This document shows positions 24,133-32,352 of a DNA stretch of 43,758 nt, piece after piece. Source of the DNA: Paraburkholderia tropica (GTDB taxonomy: Bacteria; Pseudomonadota; Gammaproteobacteria; Burkholderiales; Burkholderiaceae); assembly GCF_900109265.1 (NCBI RefSeq), contig NZ_FNZM01000035.1, positions 1 to 43,758 of the forward strand, written 5' to 3'. Below the pieces are notes generated by a model. It did no database searches and was not told the origin of the DNA. It saw only the letters and a list, made by a program, of their open reading frames with translations. Every line of letters starts with the position of its first letter. The first letter of the stretch is position 1. The translations under genes and the position numbers were made by a program.

Positions 24133-25158
24133 ATGAAACGCTTGACCCCACGCTACGCGGCGCTCGTCGCGTTGCCGCTGCTTGCCGCCTCTAATGCGCA
24201 CGCGCAATCGTCCGTGACGGTGTACGGACTTGTCGATACTTTCGTGCAATACGTCGATACCGGAAAAGGCTACACTGCCGCGATGAACAGCAGTGGCCAG
24301 TACGGCTCGCGCATCGGTTTTCGAGGCTCGGAAGACATTGGCGGCGGCAACAAGATCGACTTCGACCTGGAAAACGGCTTCAATTCGAACGACGGCACTT
24401 TCTCCACGGCGGGCTCCCTCTTTAATCGCCAGGCGTGGGTGGGCGCATCGGGCAACTGGGGCAGCGTGCGCGCGGGGCGGCAGAATTCGCTGCTCTTTCT
24501 CAACGAGGGAAGGCTCGACGCATTCGGCGGCGCGACGCAAGCCTCGGGCATCGACAACCTGAGCGTGTACACGTATCGCACGAGCAACACGGTCGGCTAT
24601 TTTTCGCCGAAGTTCGCGGGCTTTCAGGCGTCGGGCTATATCGGTCTGGGCGATGCGGGCGGCTTTCGCTCTGGCGGCTCGAATTATCAGTTCGCGTTGA
24701 CTTACGACAATCAGGCGATTTCGGCCGTGTACGCGATGCAAGGCGTGCGCAACGCTAACGCGACCAGCACGGAGCGTTCGACCTTCGCAGGAGGTTCGTA
24801 CGACATTGGCGCGATCAGGCTCTATGCGGGTTACGCGGGCGCCTCGTGGGACGACATGCACATCAACATCCGCAGCGTGGAATTTTCGGGCCGCTGGACG
24901 ATCTCGCCGTTCGCCTGGGTCGCGCTCGGCTATACGTTCCTGCAAGATCGCATCGGCAGCAACGACGCGGCGCAATACAGCGCGCTTTTCGACTACGCCC
25001 TTTCGAAGCGAACGAGTTTTTACGCAGCGGTTTCATGGCTTGACAATCGCGGCACCGCACAGTATCGACTCGCCGGCGCAGCCAATGCAGGTTTGGCGCT
25101 TGCGTACCCCGGCGCTCCCGCGCGTGGCGTCCAGGTCGGCGTCGTCCAGGCTTTTTGA
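24133..25158 (+). CDS. Gram-negative general porin (Burkholderia type)
   Basis: This is a 341-aa outer-membrane porin. A 24-residue signal peptide (MKRLTPRYAALVALPLLAAS, cut after AHA) precedes QSSVTVYGLVDTFVQY, the standard first strand. NKIDFDLENGF, FNRQAWVGASGNWGSVRAGRQNSLLF and alternating beta strands follow. It ends in aromatic VVQAF, the assembly signal. ATG 24133 has aggag six bases upstream. It is probably the outer-membrane entry route for the compound degraded by this cluster. Confidence 0.92.
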   Translation: MKRLTPRYAALVALPLLAASNAHAQSSVTVYGLVDTFVQYVDTGKGYTAAMNSSGQYGSRIGFRGSEDIGGGNKIDFDLENGFNSNDGTFSTAGSLFNRQAWVGASGNWGSVRAGRQNSLLFLNEGRLDAFGGATQASGIDNLSVYTYRTSNTVGYFSPKFAGFQASGYIGLGDAGGFRSGGSNYQFALTYDNQAISAVYAMQGVRNANATSTERSTFAGGSYDIGAIRLYAGYAGASWDDMHINIRSVEFSGRWTISPFAWVALGYTFLQDRIGSNDAAQYSALFDYALSKRTSFYAAVSWLDNRGTAQYRLAGAANAGLALAYPGAPARGVQVGVVQAF

Positions 25159-25176
25159 TCAACGCTGTTAGAAGCG

Positions 25177-25521
25177 TTAGAGAATGACGTAGAACTTGCG
25201 CATGGGCTCGGGCATTTCCCAGAGCCCCTGAGTGTTAGCAGCGAAGAACAGCGTGTCGCCCGGCGAGAATTCGACAGGCGCTTCGCCGTCTGGCGTGAAA
25301 CGCCCATGACCCTGCAGAATATGCATGACTTCAGGTTCCATCACGATCCGGCGATAGGATCCCGGGGTACATTCGAAGATCCCGGTGTTCGTGACTTCCG
25401 CGCCGTCAACCGACTGTCGGATGCCGCGAAGTTCAATATCGGGCCCGCTGAGCGAAGCGATCGAGCCACGATCCTCGAGGTCCGGGAAGTGCGCGCTATT
25501 TTTAATGCTGGTGACTTTCAC
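25177..25521 (-). CDS. Cupin-domain protein (DUF861-like)
   Basis: This is a 114-aa cupin of the ethanolamine/ureidoglycolate type. The barrel reads NTGIFECTPGSYRR, then PEVMHILQGHGRFTPD and FSPGDTLFFAANTQGLWEM. Length is normal for the family. It belongs to the second, LysR-linked cluster: its strand matches and its promoter region carries the TTTAA palindrome. It faces the porin gene tail to tail with only 18 bases between stops. It may bind or isomerise a small polar intermediate; the reaction is unknown. Confidence 0.85.
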   Translation of the reverse strand: MKVTSIKNSAHFPDLEDRGSIASLSGPDIELRGIRQSVDGAEVTNTGIFECTPGSYRRIVMEPEVMHILQGHGRFTPDGEAPVEFSPGDTLFFAANTQGLWEMPEPMRKFYVIL

Positions 25522-25627
25522 GGGGATATCCTGTTGCGTGTTCCGTCTATGATCGAAGCGAAAGATTTGCCCATTGTGGCATGAGTCTTTCGGGGTTAGC
25601 CCAACTATAGAAATGCAAAACCGCGCT

Positions 25628-25659
25628 GGGTTTAACGGCCATTAAACCCGCGGTTAAAC
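25628..25659. promoter_or_regulatory. TTTAA-type operator upstream of the cupin gene
   Basis: GGGTTTAA (25628-25635) and TTAAACCC (25642-25649) are perfect arms around CGGCCA. A third half-site TTAAAC lies at 25654-25659. The cupin start is 107 bases away. The core matches 39141-39158. Confidence 0.6.
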
Positions 25660-25755
25660 GAGGATGAACGTCACAGGCAGCACAAGCTGCGGCACAGGGG
25701 ATTTGGGAGGCAGAAGAAGGCGAGCAGGACGCGCGTGCGACAGAAAGCAGGAGAC

Positions 25756-25776
25756 CGGCGGTGCACTGCACCGCCG
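25756..25776 (-). terminator. GC-rich palindrome after the M20 hydrolase gene
   Basis: CGGCGGTGCA (25756-25765) and its inverted copy TGCACCGCCG (25767-25776) are separated by one base. It begins 16 bases beyond the M20 stop codon. There is no T-run, so termination is likely but not certain. Confidence 0.5.
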
Positions 25777-25791
25777 CCTGTTGGGAGAAGG

Positions 25792-26991
25792 CTATCCCCT
25801 GAAATAGCGCTGTGCGAGTTCAACCCAGTAGCGCACGCCGACCGGCAGAATGTCGTCGTTAAAGTCGTAAGTCGGGTGATGCAGCCCGGCCGGCGCACAA
25901 TCAGGCTTTGCATTTCCGATCAGCACATAGGTACCTGGCCGCTCTTCGAGCATGAAGCCGAAATCCTCCGACGTCATGTTGGGCGGCACGTTCGCGTGGA
26001 CGCGTGCATCACCAAACGTATCGCGCAAAACCGCGTCGCAGAGCGCGGTTTCGGCTGGCGCGTTGACCGTCGCCGGATAGTACTGAAAATATTCGACGTG
26101 CACGCTTGCGCCGTAAGCCGCAGCAAGCCCCTCGCACATTGTCTGGATATCGCGCTGCAATTGCTGCTGCAACGTAGACGATAGCGTGCGGATCGTACCG
26201 CGCAGTTCGGCGGACTCTGGGATCACATTGTCTGTGTCGCCGGCATGCACCATGCAAACCGAGATCACGCATGGATCGACTGGATCCTTGTGGCGCGCTG
26301 CAATCGTCTGGCATTGCAGCACCATCGAACACGCGAGTGGAATCGGATCGAGCCCGAGATGAGGCTGCGCCGCGTGTGCGCCCTTGCCTGTTACAGTGAT
26401 CCGGAAGCGCGAGCCCGCCGCCATGATCGGTCCAGTGCGCAGACCAAATTCGCCAGCCGGCAATCCTGGCCAATTGTGCATTCCGAATACTGCCTCGGTC
26501 GGAAAGCGCACGAACAGCCCATCGTCGATCATCTTCCGTGCACCGGCCCCGCCCTCTTCTCCCGGTTGAAAGACGAAGTGAACGGAACCGGGCAGTTGTG
26601 GCAGCGATTTCAATACGCGCGCCGCACCGAGCAACATGACAGTGTGGCCGTCGTGGCCACACGCGTGCATCAGGCCGGAGCTGCACGATGCATGAGAAAA
26701 CGTGTTGGCTTCCTGGATCGGCAATGCGTCGAGATCCGCGCGAAGCACAATACCGCGCGACGGATCTGCGCCAGGGAGACTCGCTACGACGCCGGTTTGG
26801 CCGAGACCACGCACGGGTTCGTAGCCGAGCGACGCTAGCTCGCGCGCGACAACATCGGCCGTGCGAGTTTCCTCGAAGCGCAGTTCGGGGTTGGCGTGAA
26901 GGTCATGCCGCAGCTTCGTCCAATGTGCGTGATGCACGCAGTAGAACGGCAATGAGGTGTCGGGTTCGAGAGCGGTTTCCATGCTATCCAT
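25792..26991 (-). CDS. M20 family amidohydrolase (hippurate hydrolase-like)
   Basis: This 399-aa zinc metallo-amidohydrolase has DLDALPIQE, HACGHDGHTVMLLG, FQPGEEGGAGARKMIDDG and FGMHNWPGLPAG as the dinuclear metal-site motifs. VTGKGAHAAQPHLGLDPI marks the dimerisation domain. The family removes N-acyl groups from amino acids (HipO, N-acyl-L-amino-acid amidohydrolase). It is the last enzyme gene of the leftward block, after the aldehyde dehydrogenase, and could release an amine or amino acid from an acylated substrate or intermediate. The start could be at 26991 (MDSMETAL) or the next ATG at 26982; a ribosome site is not clear. Confidence 0.9.
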   Translation of the reverse strand: MDSMETALEPDTSLPFYCVHHAHWTKLRHDLHANPELRFEETRTADVVARELASLGYEPVRGLGQTGVVASLPGADPSRGIVLRADLDALPIQEANTFSHASCSSGLMHACGHDGHTVMLLGAARVLKSLPQLPGSVHFVFQPGEEGGAGARKMIDDGLFVRFPTEAVFGMHNWPGLPAGEFGLRTGPIMAAGSRFRITVTGKGAHAAQPHLGLDPIPLACSMVLQCQTIAARHKDPVDPCVISVCMVHAGDTDNVIPESAELRGTIRTLSSTLQQQLQRDIQTMCEGLAAAYGASVHVEYFQYYPATVNAPAETALCDAVLRDTFGDARVHANVPPNMTSEDFGFMLEERPGTYVLIGNAKPDCAPAGLHHPTYDFNDDILPVGVRYWVELAQRYFRG

Positions 26992-27102
26992 AGAGAACAG
27001 ATACGGGCGGGAAAGCAACTATCGAAGTTGGCAGCGGCATACCAGATGCCCGCGAACCGCTGCATGCGCTGCTCATAATCGCTATGCCTCCACGCCGCTG
27101 TC

Positions 27103-28572
27103 TTAAGCGTAATACCCGAGGATCGATTTGATCTCCAGGTATTCTTCCATCCCTTCGACACCGTACTCACGTCCATTGCCGGACTGCTTGTAGCCGCCGA
27201 ACGGCGCTTGCGGATCCCAGGCCGGGTAGTTCATATGTACCTGTCCCGACCGGATCTGTGCGGCAACCGCACGCACCGCGTCGAGGTCCGTGCCCTGAAC
27301 ATGCGCGCCGAGCCCGTAGACAGTGTCGTTCGCAATCTCGACCGCTTCCTCAACGGTATCGTATGGCAGGATCGACAGTACCGGTCCAAAAATCTCCTCG
27401 CGAGCGATCTTCATGTCCGTGCGAACATCCGAGAAGATCGTGGGTCGCGCAAACCAGCCACGCGTGAAACCTTCCGGCCTGTCGAGGCCACCCGTCAGCA
27501 GCTTTGCCCCTTCCTCGATGCCCGCCCCGATCATCGTCTGCACGCGCTCGAACTGCGCACGATTCGCCAGTGGACCGTGTGTCGTGCCGTCGGAGAACGG
27601 GTCTCCCACGACCATGGCCTCGACGGCTGCAATAGCCAGCTCTTCAACCGCAGGCAGGAGCGCGCGTGGCACGATCATGCGTGTGGGCGCACTGCAAGAC
27701 TGCCCCATGTTACGGAATGCAGCTGCGACGCCGAGCGATACGGCGCGTTGCAGATCTGCATCCGGCAGGACGACATTAGGAGACTTGCCGCCAAGCTCCT
27801 GTGCGACCCGTTTGACGGTGGGTGCGGCTGCCTGCGCGACCAGTACGCCGGCACGCGTAGAGCCGGTGATGGACACCATGTCGACCTGGTCGTGCGCGGC
27901 AAGTCGTTCGCCCACTTCAGGGCCAGTGCCATTCACCAGATTGAACACCCCGGCAGGCAGACCAGCGGCCTCCACGATCTGGGCGAACAGAAGCGCGGAC
28001 AGCGGGGAGAGTTCGCTCGGCTTGAGCACGACCGTGCACCCAGCCGCAAGCGCCGGCCCGACCTTGGCCGTGATCTGGTAGATCGGCCAGTTCCACGGTG
28101 TAATCAGCGCGCAGACGCCAATCGCCTCGCGCACTACTGCAGTCGCACCGCGCTGCCTGCGAAACGGATAGTCGACGAGATTGTCGCGCGCCACGCGCAA
28201 ATGTTCGGCCGCGAGCGGCACGTGTGCGCCGCGTGCATAAGCAATCGGTGCACCCATTTCGGTCGTGAGCGCCTGAGCAAAAATCTCAGCACGCGCCAGC
28301 ATCAACGCATGCAGTCGCGCGAGATACACTGCCCGTTCGTCAGGGGACGTGCCAGACCAGCTTGTGAATGCGCGACGCGCGGCTTGCACCGCGCGATCAA
28401 CATCGGAGGCATCGCCGAGCGGCAATTCGGCCAGCGTCTCACCGGTCGACGGACAGACGACCGGTACACTTTCCGCCCCGGCGGGCGTCGTCCATTCACC
28501 GTCGATAAAAATACGGCTGAGATGCCCTGTGCGGCGCAGCTGATCGAGAGGTGATTCCAGCGGTGTTGTCAT
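27103..28572 (-). CDS. Aldehyde dehydrogenase family protein
   Basis: This is a 489-aa ALDH. It has ALITPWNWPIYQITAKVGPALAAG, the base Glu in QELGGKSPNVVLPD and the catalytic Cys in RNMGQSCSAPTRM. Near the C-terminus APFGGYKQSGNGREYGVEGM is also canonical. Its ATG overlaps the TGA of the PuuB/OrdL-like oxidase by four bases (28569-28572). Such coupling suggests it oxidises the aldehyde the oxidase produces by amine oxidation, like the PuuB-PuuC pair of putrescine breakdown. The actual amine is unknown. Confidence 0.92.
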   Translation of the reverse strand: MTTPLESPLDQLRRTGHLSRIFIDGEWTTPAGAESVPVVCPSTGETLAELPLGDASDVDRAVQAARRAFTSWSGTSPDERAVYLARLHALMLARAEIFAQALTTEMGAPIAYARGAHVPLAAEHLRVARDNLVDYPFRRQRGATAVVREAIGVCALITPWNWPIYQITAKVGPALAAGCTVVLKPSELSPLSALLFAQIVEAAGLPAGVFNLVNGTGPEVGERLAAHDQVDMVSITGSTRAGVLVAQAAAPTVKRVAQELGGKSPNVVLPDADLQRAVSLGVAAAFRNMGQSCSAPTRMIVPRALLPAVEELAIAAVEAMVVGDPFSDGTTHGPLANRAQFERVQTMIGAGIEEGAKLLTGGLDRPEGFTRGWFARPTIFSDVRTDMKIAREEIFGPVLSILPYDTVEEAVEIANDTVYGLGAHVQGTDLDAVRAVAAQIRSGQVHMNYPAWDPQAPFGGYKQSGNGREYGVEGMEEYLEIKSILGYYA

Positions 28573-29846
28573 TGCGTTGCGTCCTTGTATCGGTACCAGG
28601 CTCCAACGATTGGCAGGAACCACGGCTTGCCGAAGTGGCCAGGGATCGCTGGCCAAGAAAAATCCTTCCACGGATTCAGGTCCGTACGGCCGTCCATGAT
28701 GTCCGCCATGCGAGTGCCCATCAGCGTCGACATCTGGGTACCGTGACCGCTGTAGCCCATCGAGTAGTAAATGCCGTCCCGCTGCCCGGCGCGCGGCAGC
28801 CGGTTCTTTGTCATGTCGACCATCCCGCCCCAGCAATAATCGATACGGGTATCAGCCAGTTCAGGGAACACGCTCGCGAGTTGTTGCCGCAGGATCTGAC
28901 CACTTTTTCCGTCAGCGCTGGGGCTCGACACCGCGAATTGCGCGCGGCCACCAAACAGCAGCCGGTTGTCCGGCGTGGTGCGGAAGAAGTTGACGAAATT
29001 CTTCGTGTCTGTCGCCATTCGACGACGAGGCAACAGCCGGTCAAGCACTTCGACTGGCAGTTTTTCCGTCACGATCAGAAACGCGCCGACCGGCACGATG
29101 CGTCGACGGATCCAGCCAAACGGACCGACCTGGGAGATGCCGCTCGCGAGCAGCACCTGCTTTGCACGGATCTCTCCGCGCGGCGTGCCGATCCTGTATG
29201 CACCGCCAGGCTCCCGGTTGAGTGCAAGCACCGGATTGTGCTCAAGAATGTGGACGCCACGCGCTTCGGCTGCACGCGCGAGGCCACGCACATAGCGGCC
29301 AACGTGCATCCCTGCGCTCTTGCCGAAGATCAAGCCACCGCAATAACGGTCGGAGCCAATCTCGTCGCGTAACTCAGCGCGCGTCAGGATGCGAGTGTCA
29401 GGATCAACGTGCGCAGCCAGCAGCTCGTGGCTACGCGCGAGCTTGTCAAAGTGTGCGGGCTTCGCCGCGAGCTTCAGCTTGCCGGTACGCGCAAAGTCAC
29501 AGTCAATGGATTCCTCGCGCACGAGCCGCTCAACCGTGTCGACACCAGCATCAAACGCGCGGTACAACTCGTTCGCGCGTTCGACACCGATCAGCGTCGA
29601 CATCGTTCCGTAATCCTGCGCGAATCCGTTATTGCACATGCCACCATTGCGGCCTGACGCAGCCTGACCAACCGTGCCAGCTTCGCACACGACCACGCTC
29701 GCGCCCTTCTTCGCGAGCGCGAGCGCGGCAGTCGTACCAGTGATGCCTCCGCCCACGACCACCACGTCGCACGAATCGACAGGTAGCCCCACCGAGCGCG
29801 ATACGAACGGCTCCGATGTGTCCAGCCAGTATGATGAGAATTGCAT
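28569..29846 (-). CDS. FAD-dependent amine/amino acid oxidase (PuuB/OrdL-like, DAO family)
   Basis: This is a 425-aa flavoprotein. The dinucleotide motif DVVVVGGGITGTTAALALAK (about residue 27) and GQAASGRNGGMCNNGF define the OrdL/PuuB-like subset of the DAO family. The FAD-closing end reads GIYYSMGYSGHGTQMSTLMG. The N-terminus (MQFSSYWLDTSEPF) also fits that subfamily, so ATG 29846 is preferred to 29873. It probably oxidises a primary or secondary amine, passing an aldehyde to the overlapping ALDH. The substrate cannot be fixed from sequence. Confidence 0.9.
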   Translation of the reverse strand: MQFSSYWLDTSEPFVSRSVGLPVDSCDVVVVGGGITGTTAALALAKKGASVVVCEAGTVGQAASGRNGGMCNNGFAQDYGTMSTLIGVERANELYRAFDAGVDTVERLVREESIDCDFARTGKLKLAAKPAHFDKLARSHELLAAHVDPDTRILTRAELRDEIGSDRYCGGLIFGKSAGMHVGRYVRGLARAAEARGVHILEHNPVLALNREPGGAYRIGTPRGEIRAKQVLLASGISQVGPFGWIRRRIVPVGAFLIVTEKLPVEVLDRLLPRRRMATDTKNFVNFFRTTPDNRLLFGGRAQFAVSSPSADGKSGQILRQQLASVFPELADTRIDYCWGGMVDMTKNRLPRAGQRDGIYYSMGYSGHGTQMSTLMGTRMADIMDGRTDLNPWKDFSWPAIPGHFGKPWFLPIVGAWYRYKDATQ

Positions 29847-29921
29847 CAGGATTTCCTTGCGCAGAACAGACAATGCCGGTGCGTCAGCGCACGACTGCGC
29901 GCCGCATCGGCATTGCGTGCA

Positions 29922-30590
29922 TTACAGACCGACGACGCCGGCGAGGCCAGAAATATCGCGGATCTCGATGTTCTCGTAGAACGGATTCACCGGCTCGTGG
30001 CCGCGATTGACGAACACCTTGTGCTTCACACCCATGTCGTGCGCCGACATCAGGTCGTAGCGGAACGAAGACGAGACGTGCAGGATGTCTTCCGGACCGC
30101 ACCCCAGGGTGTCGAACATGTACTCGAACGCACGCAGCCGCGGCTTGTAGGCACCGGCTTGCTGTGCCGTCAGCACTGCGTGAAACGGCGCACCGAGCTT
30201 TGCGACGTTGCTTTGGATCTGCGCGTCCATCGAATTCGTCAGGATCACCAGCGGAATCTCCTTCGCGACTTTTGCGAGACCTGCCGGCACATCCGGGTGC
30301 GGGCCCCATGTCGGGATGCTTTCGTAGATCGCCAGTGCGTCCTCAGGACGGAACGGCAGCGAGAAGGCTCTTGCCGCGCGCTCCAGCGCGTTGTGAACGA
30401 TCTGCGCATACGGTTTCCAGTCGCCCATCGCCTCATCCAGACGGTACGCGGAAAACACCTTGCAAAAGCGCGCCATCTGGTCCGGCGCCAGGCGCGCCCC
30501 GTACAGTGCGTGAGCCGCTTCGTTCATCTCGAAGTGGATAAGCGTGCCGTGGCAATCGAAGGTAATGTATTTCGGGCGAAGCGTTGTCAT
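29922..30590 (-). CDS. HAD-superfamily hydrolase (haloacid dehalogenase type II-like)
   Basis: This is a 222-aa HAD hydrolase. Motif I is ITFDCHGTLI (nucleophile Asp10), motif II is VILTNS, motif III carries the Lys of YKPRLRAFEYM, and motif IV is HVSSSFRYDLMSAHDMG. A helical cap (residues about 20-90) is present. Length and motifs fit L-2-haloacid dehalogenases, though many relatives are phosphatases. It lies between two amino-acid-oxidase-type genes, which suggests removal of a phosphate or halide from a pathway intermediate. Which of these applies is not decided by sequence. Confidence 0.88.
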   Translation of the reverse strand: MTTLRPKYITFDCHGTLIHFEMNEAAHALYGARLAPDQMARFCKVFSAYRLDEAMGDWKPYAQIVHNALERAARAFSLPFRPEDALAIYESIPTWGPHPDVPAGLAKVAKEIPLVILTNSMDAQIQSNVAKLGAPFHAVLTAQQAGAYKPRLRAFEYMFDTLGCGPEDILHVSSSFRYDLMSAHDMGVKHKVFVNRGHEPVNPFYENIEIRDISGLAGVVGL

Positions 30591-30688
30591 CTGCGAATCC
30601 TCAGTGTGGATGTGTCGGCATCAGTGCAAAAGAGCCAGATACCGGTCATGCAATCGAAAAATTTGGCGAATTGTCTCGCGGGTGCTGC

Positions 30689-32014
30689 TTAGAAATCGGC
30701 AACCTTGCCCCAGACGGATTGCTCGAACCTTGCGTGCTGATAGGGCTGCGGATCGACAATCGGCGTAGCGCCGCTGACGATATCGGCGGTGAGGTGGCCG
30801 ACACCAGGCCCAATACCGAAGCCATGGCCGCTAAGCCCCGCTGCGAACACAAACCCTGGAATTTGAGCCGATTCACCAATCACCGGCACACCATCCGGCG
30901 TCATGTCGATATAGCCAGCCCACGCACCAGCAACAGGTGCGGCAGCGATCGCCGGACACAACGCCGCAGCACGGCGACGGATTTCCGCGACAGTCGGCTC
31001 GTCAACGCTTGGGTCAAGCACACGCATACGCTCCATTGGCGTCGGCTCGTCGAGCCGCCACCGAGCGCTGCTCTCGTGACCGGAACGGACACCCTCGAAC
31101 GTGCCAAAGCTGAGACTGCGCCAGCGGGAGGAAAACATCGGCAGGAAGTCCCGTGAATACCGCACCTTCTGCCAAGTGGGATCAAAGCGCGCGATACCGC
31201 TGATTGCGAGCGTATAGGTCGCGTCGCCCCGTCGCGTTATCGTAATGCCCGACGTGTGCAGCGCATCCGGCAGCGAGCCGGTTGGCAGCGATACAGCGGC
31301 AACCGATGCCCGGATCGTGGCCTGGGGAAACCGGATGCCGAGCTGCCGGCAAAAAGTCGACGCCCAGGCGCCACCAGAGAGCACCGCGATAGGCGTGCGA
31401 ATCGTGCCGTGCTCCGTGACTACCGCTGAGACACGTCCACCCGATGTTTCAATGCCGCGCGCAGCACAGTTCTGGTGGACCGAGCCACCAAGTTTGCGTA
31501 TCGCCGCTGCGACTGCGGGCGCTGCGCGGCCTGGATCAGCCGTGCCATCGGTTGGCGCAAACACGCCCCCTTTCCAGTCACGGCCCGTCGCTTCACCACG
31601 CGACCTCGCTTCGCGGCTACCGAACACCTCTGTCCTTACACCTGCCGAGCGCGCAAAATCGCACCAGCGTGCCCAGCGGGCGAGTTCGGCTTCGTCATTG
31701 CTCAGATACAGCAGGCCGCCGCGGCGAAAACCGGTCGTCTCGCCGGATTCGGCCTCGAACTGCTCCCAGAGTCGCAGGCTTTCAGTCGCGATCGGCAATT
31801 CACGCGCATCGCGGTTCTGCTGACGCACCCAGCCCCAGTTGCGACTGGACTGCTCGCCGCCGACAAGGCCCTTCTCCACGAGGGCGACCTTCATCCCGCG
31901 CTTCGCAAGAAACCACGCAGTGAATACGCCGACGATCCCCGCGCCAATTACAACGACATCGGCGTGGGTCGGCAGCGGGTCGTTAGCGTCGATCCGGGTC
32001 AGCGGTACGCGCAT
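30689..32014 (-). CDS. FAD-dependent D-amino-acid dehydrogenase-like oxidoreductase (DadA-like)
   Basis: This is a 441-aa DAO-family flavoprotein. The ADP-binding motif ADVVVIGAGIVGVFTAWFLAK (about 18-38) is followed by SSRNWGWVRQQNRDARELPI, a DadA/sarcosine-oxidase-type loop. The C-terminal GFVFAAGLSGHGFGIGPGVG contacts FAD. It likely oxidises a D-amino acid or N-substituted amino acid with transfer to the quinone pool. It has its own upstream region with an operator-like palindrome at 32110-32130, so it may begin the enzyme transcript leading to the M20 gene. Confidence 0.9.
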   Translation of the reverse strand: MRVPLTRIDANDPLPTHADVVVIGAGIVGVFTAWFLAKRGMKVALVEKGLVGGEQSSRNWGWVRQQNRDARELPIATESLRLWEQFEAESGETTGFRRGGLLYLSNDEAELARWARWCDFARSAGVRTEVFGSREARSRGEATGRDWKGGVFAPTDGTADPGRAAPAVAAAIRKLGGSVHQNCAARGIETSGGRVSAVVTEHGTIRTPIAVLSGGAWASTFCRQLGIRFPQATIRASVAAVSLPTGSLPDALHTSGITITRRGDATYTLAISGIARFDPTWQKVRYSRDFLPMFSSRWRSLSFGTFEGVRSGHESSARWRLDEPTPMERMRVLDPSVDEPTVAEIRRRAAALCPAIAAAPVAGAWAGYIDMTPDGVPVIGESAQIPGFVFAAGLSGHGFGIGPGVGHLTADIVSGATPIVDPQPYQHARFEQSVWGKVADF

Positions 32015-32352
32015 GGTCTAAAAACTCCTTTGATATCTGGCTTCATGAAATTCGTTGGACTGATTATCGAGTAGCGCATACGGGCTTTGTTGAACGATCA
32101 ATAAAGCCAGCGTTAAAGAAGATTTAATGCTCTTCGCAGCTACACGCAGATTGAAACCGCTGGGTTCGAACCTTTATCGTTGAAGTGAAGCGGCCCGCAC
32201 AAGGCCGGCCAGTCACGAGCCGTATCTGCGATCAGCGGCTGGCAAGTCTCGATATCGTGCAGACGCAAGCCAGCGCGCGGCTAAACAGCATCGACCACCG
32301 CACTGACCCACAACGCCCCATTCGTGCCCGCACAGGATTTCGTGCCACAGGC
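32015..32352. other. Intergenic region between the oxidase and transporter genes
   Basis: No gene seen. It contains the DadA-like promoter region and its TTTAA palindrome (32110-32130). The rest (32140-32352) shows no motif I can support. Confidence 0.5.
32110..32130. promoter_or_regulatory. TTTAA-type operator upstream of the DadA-like gene
   Basis: GCGTTAAA (32110-32117), five bases, then TTTAATGC (32123-32130); seven of eight arm bases pair. It agrees with 38928-38948 at about 16 of 21 positions. The oxidase start is 96 bases away. Confidence 0.55.

Noticed and set aside
32155..32180. GGTTCGAACC resembling a tRNA T-loop
   Set aside because: No cloverleaf around it and no matching acceptor stem; it is a chance palindrome in an intergenic region.
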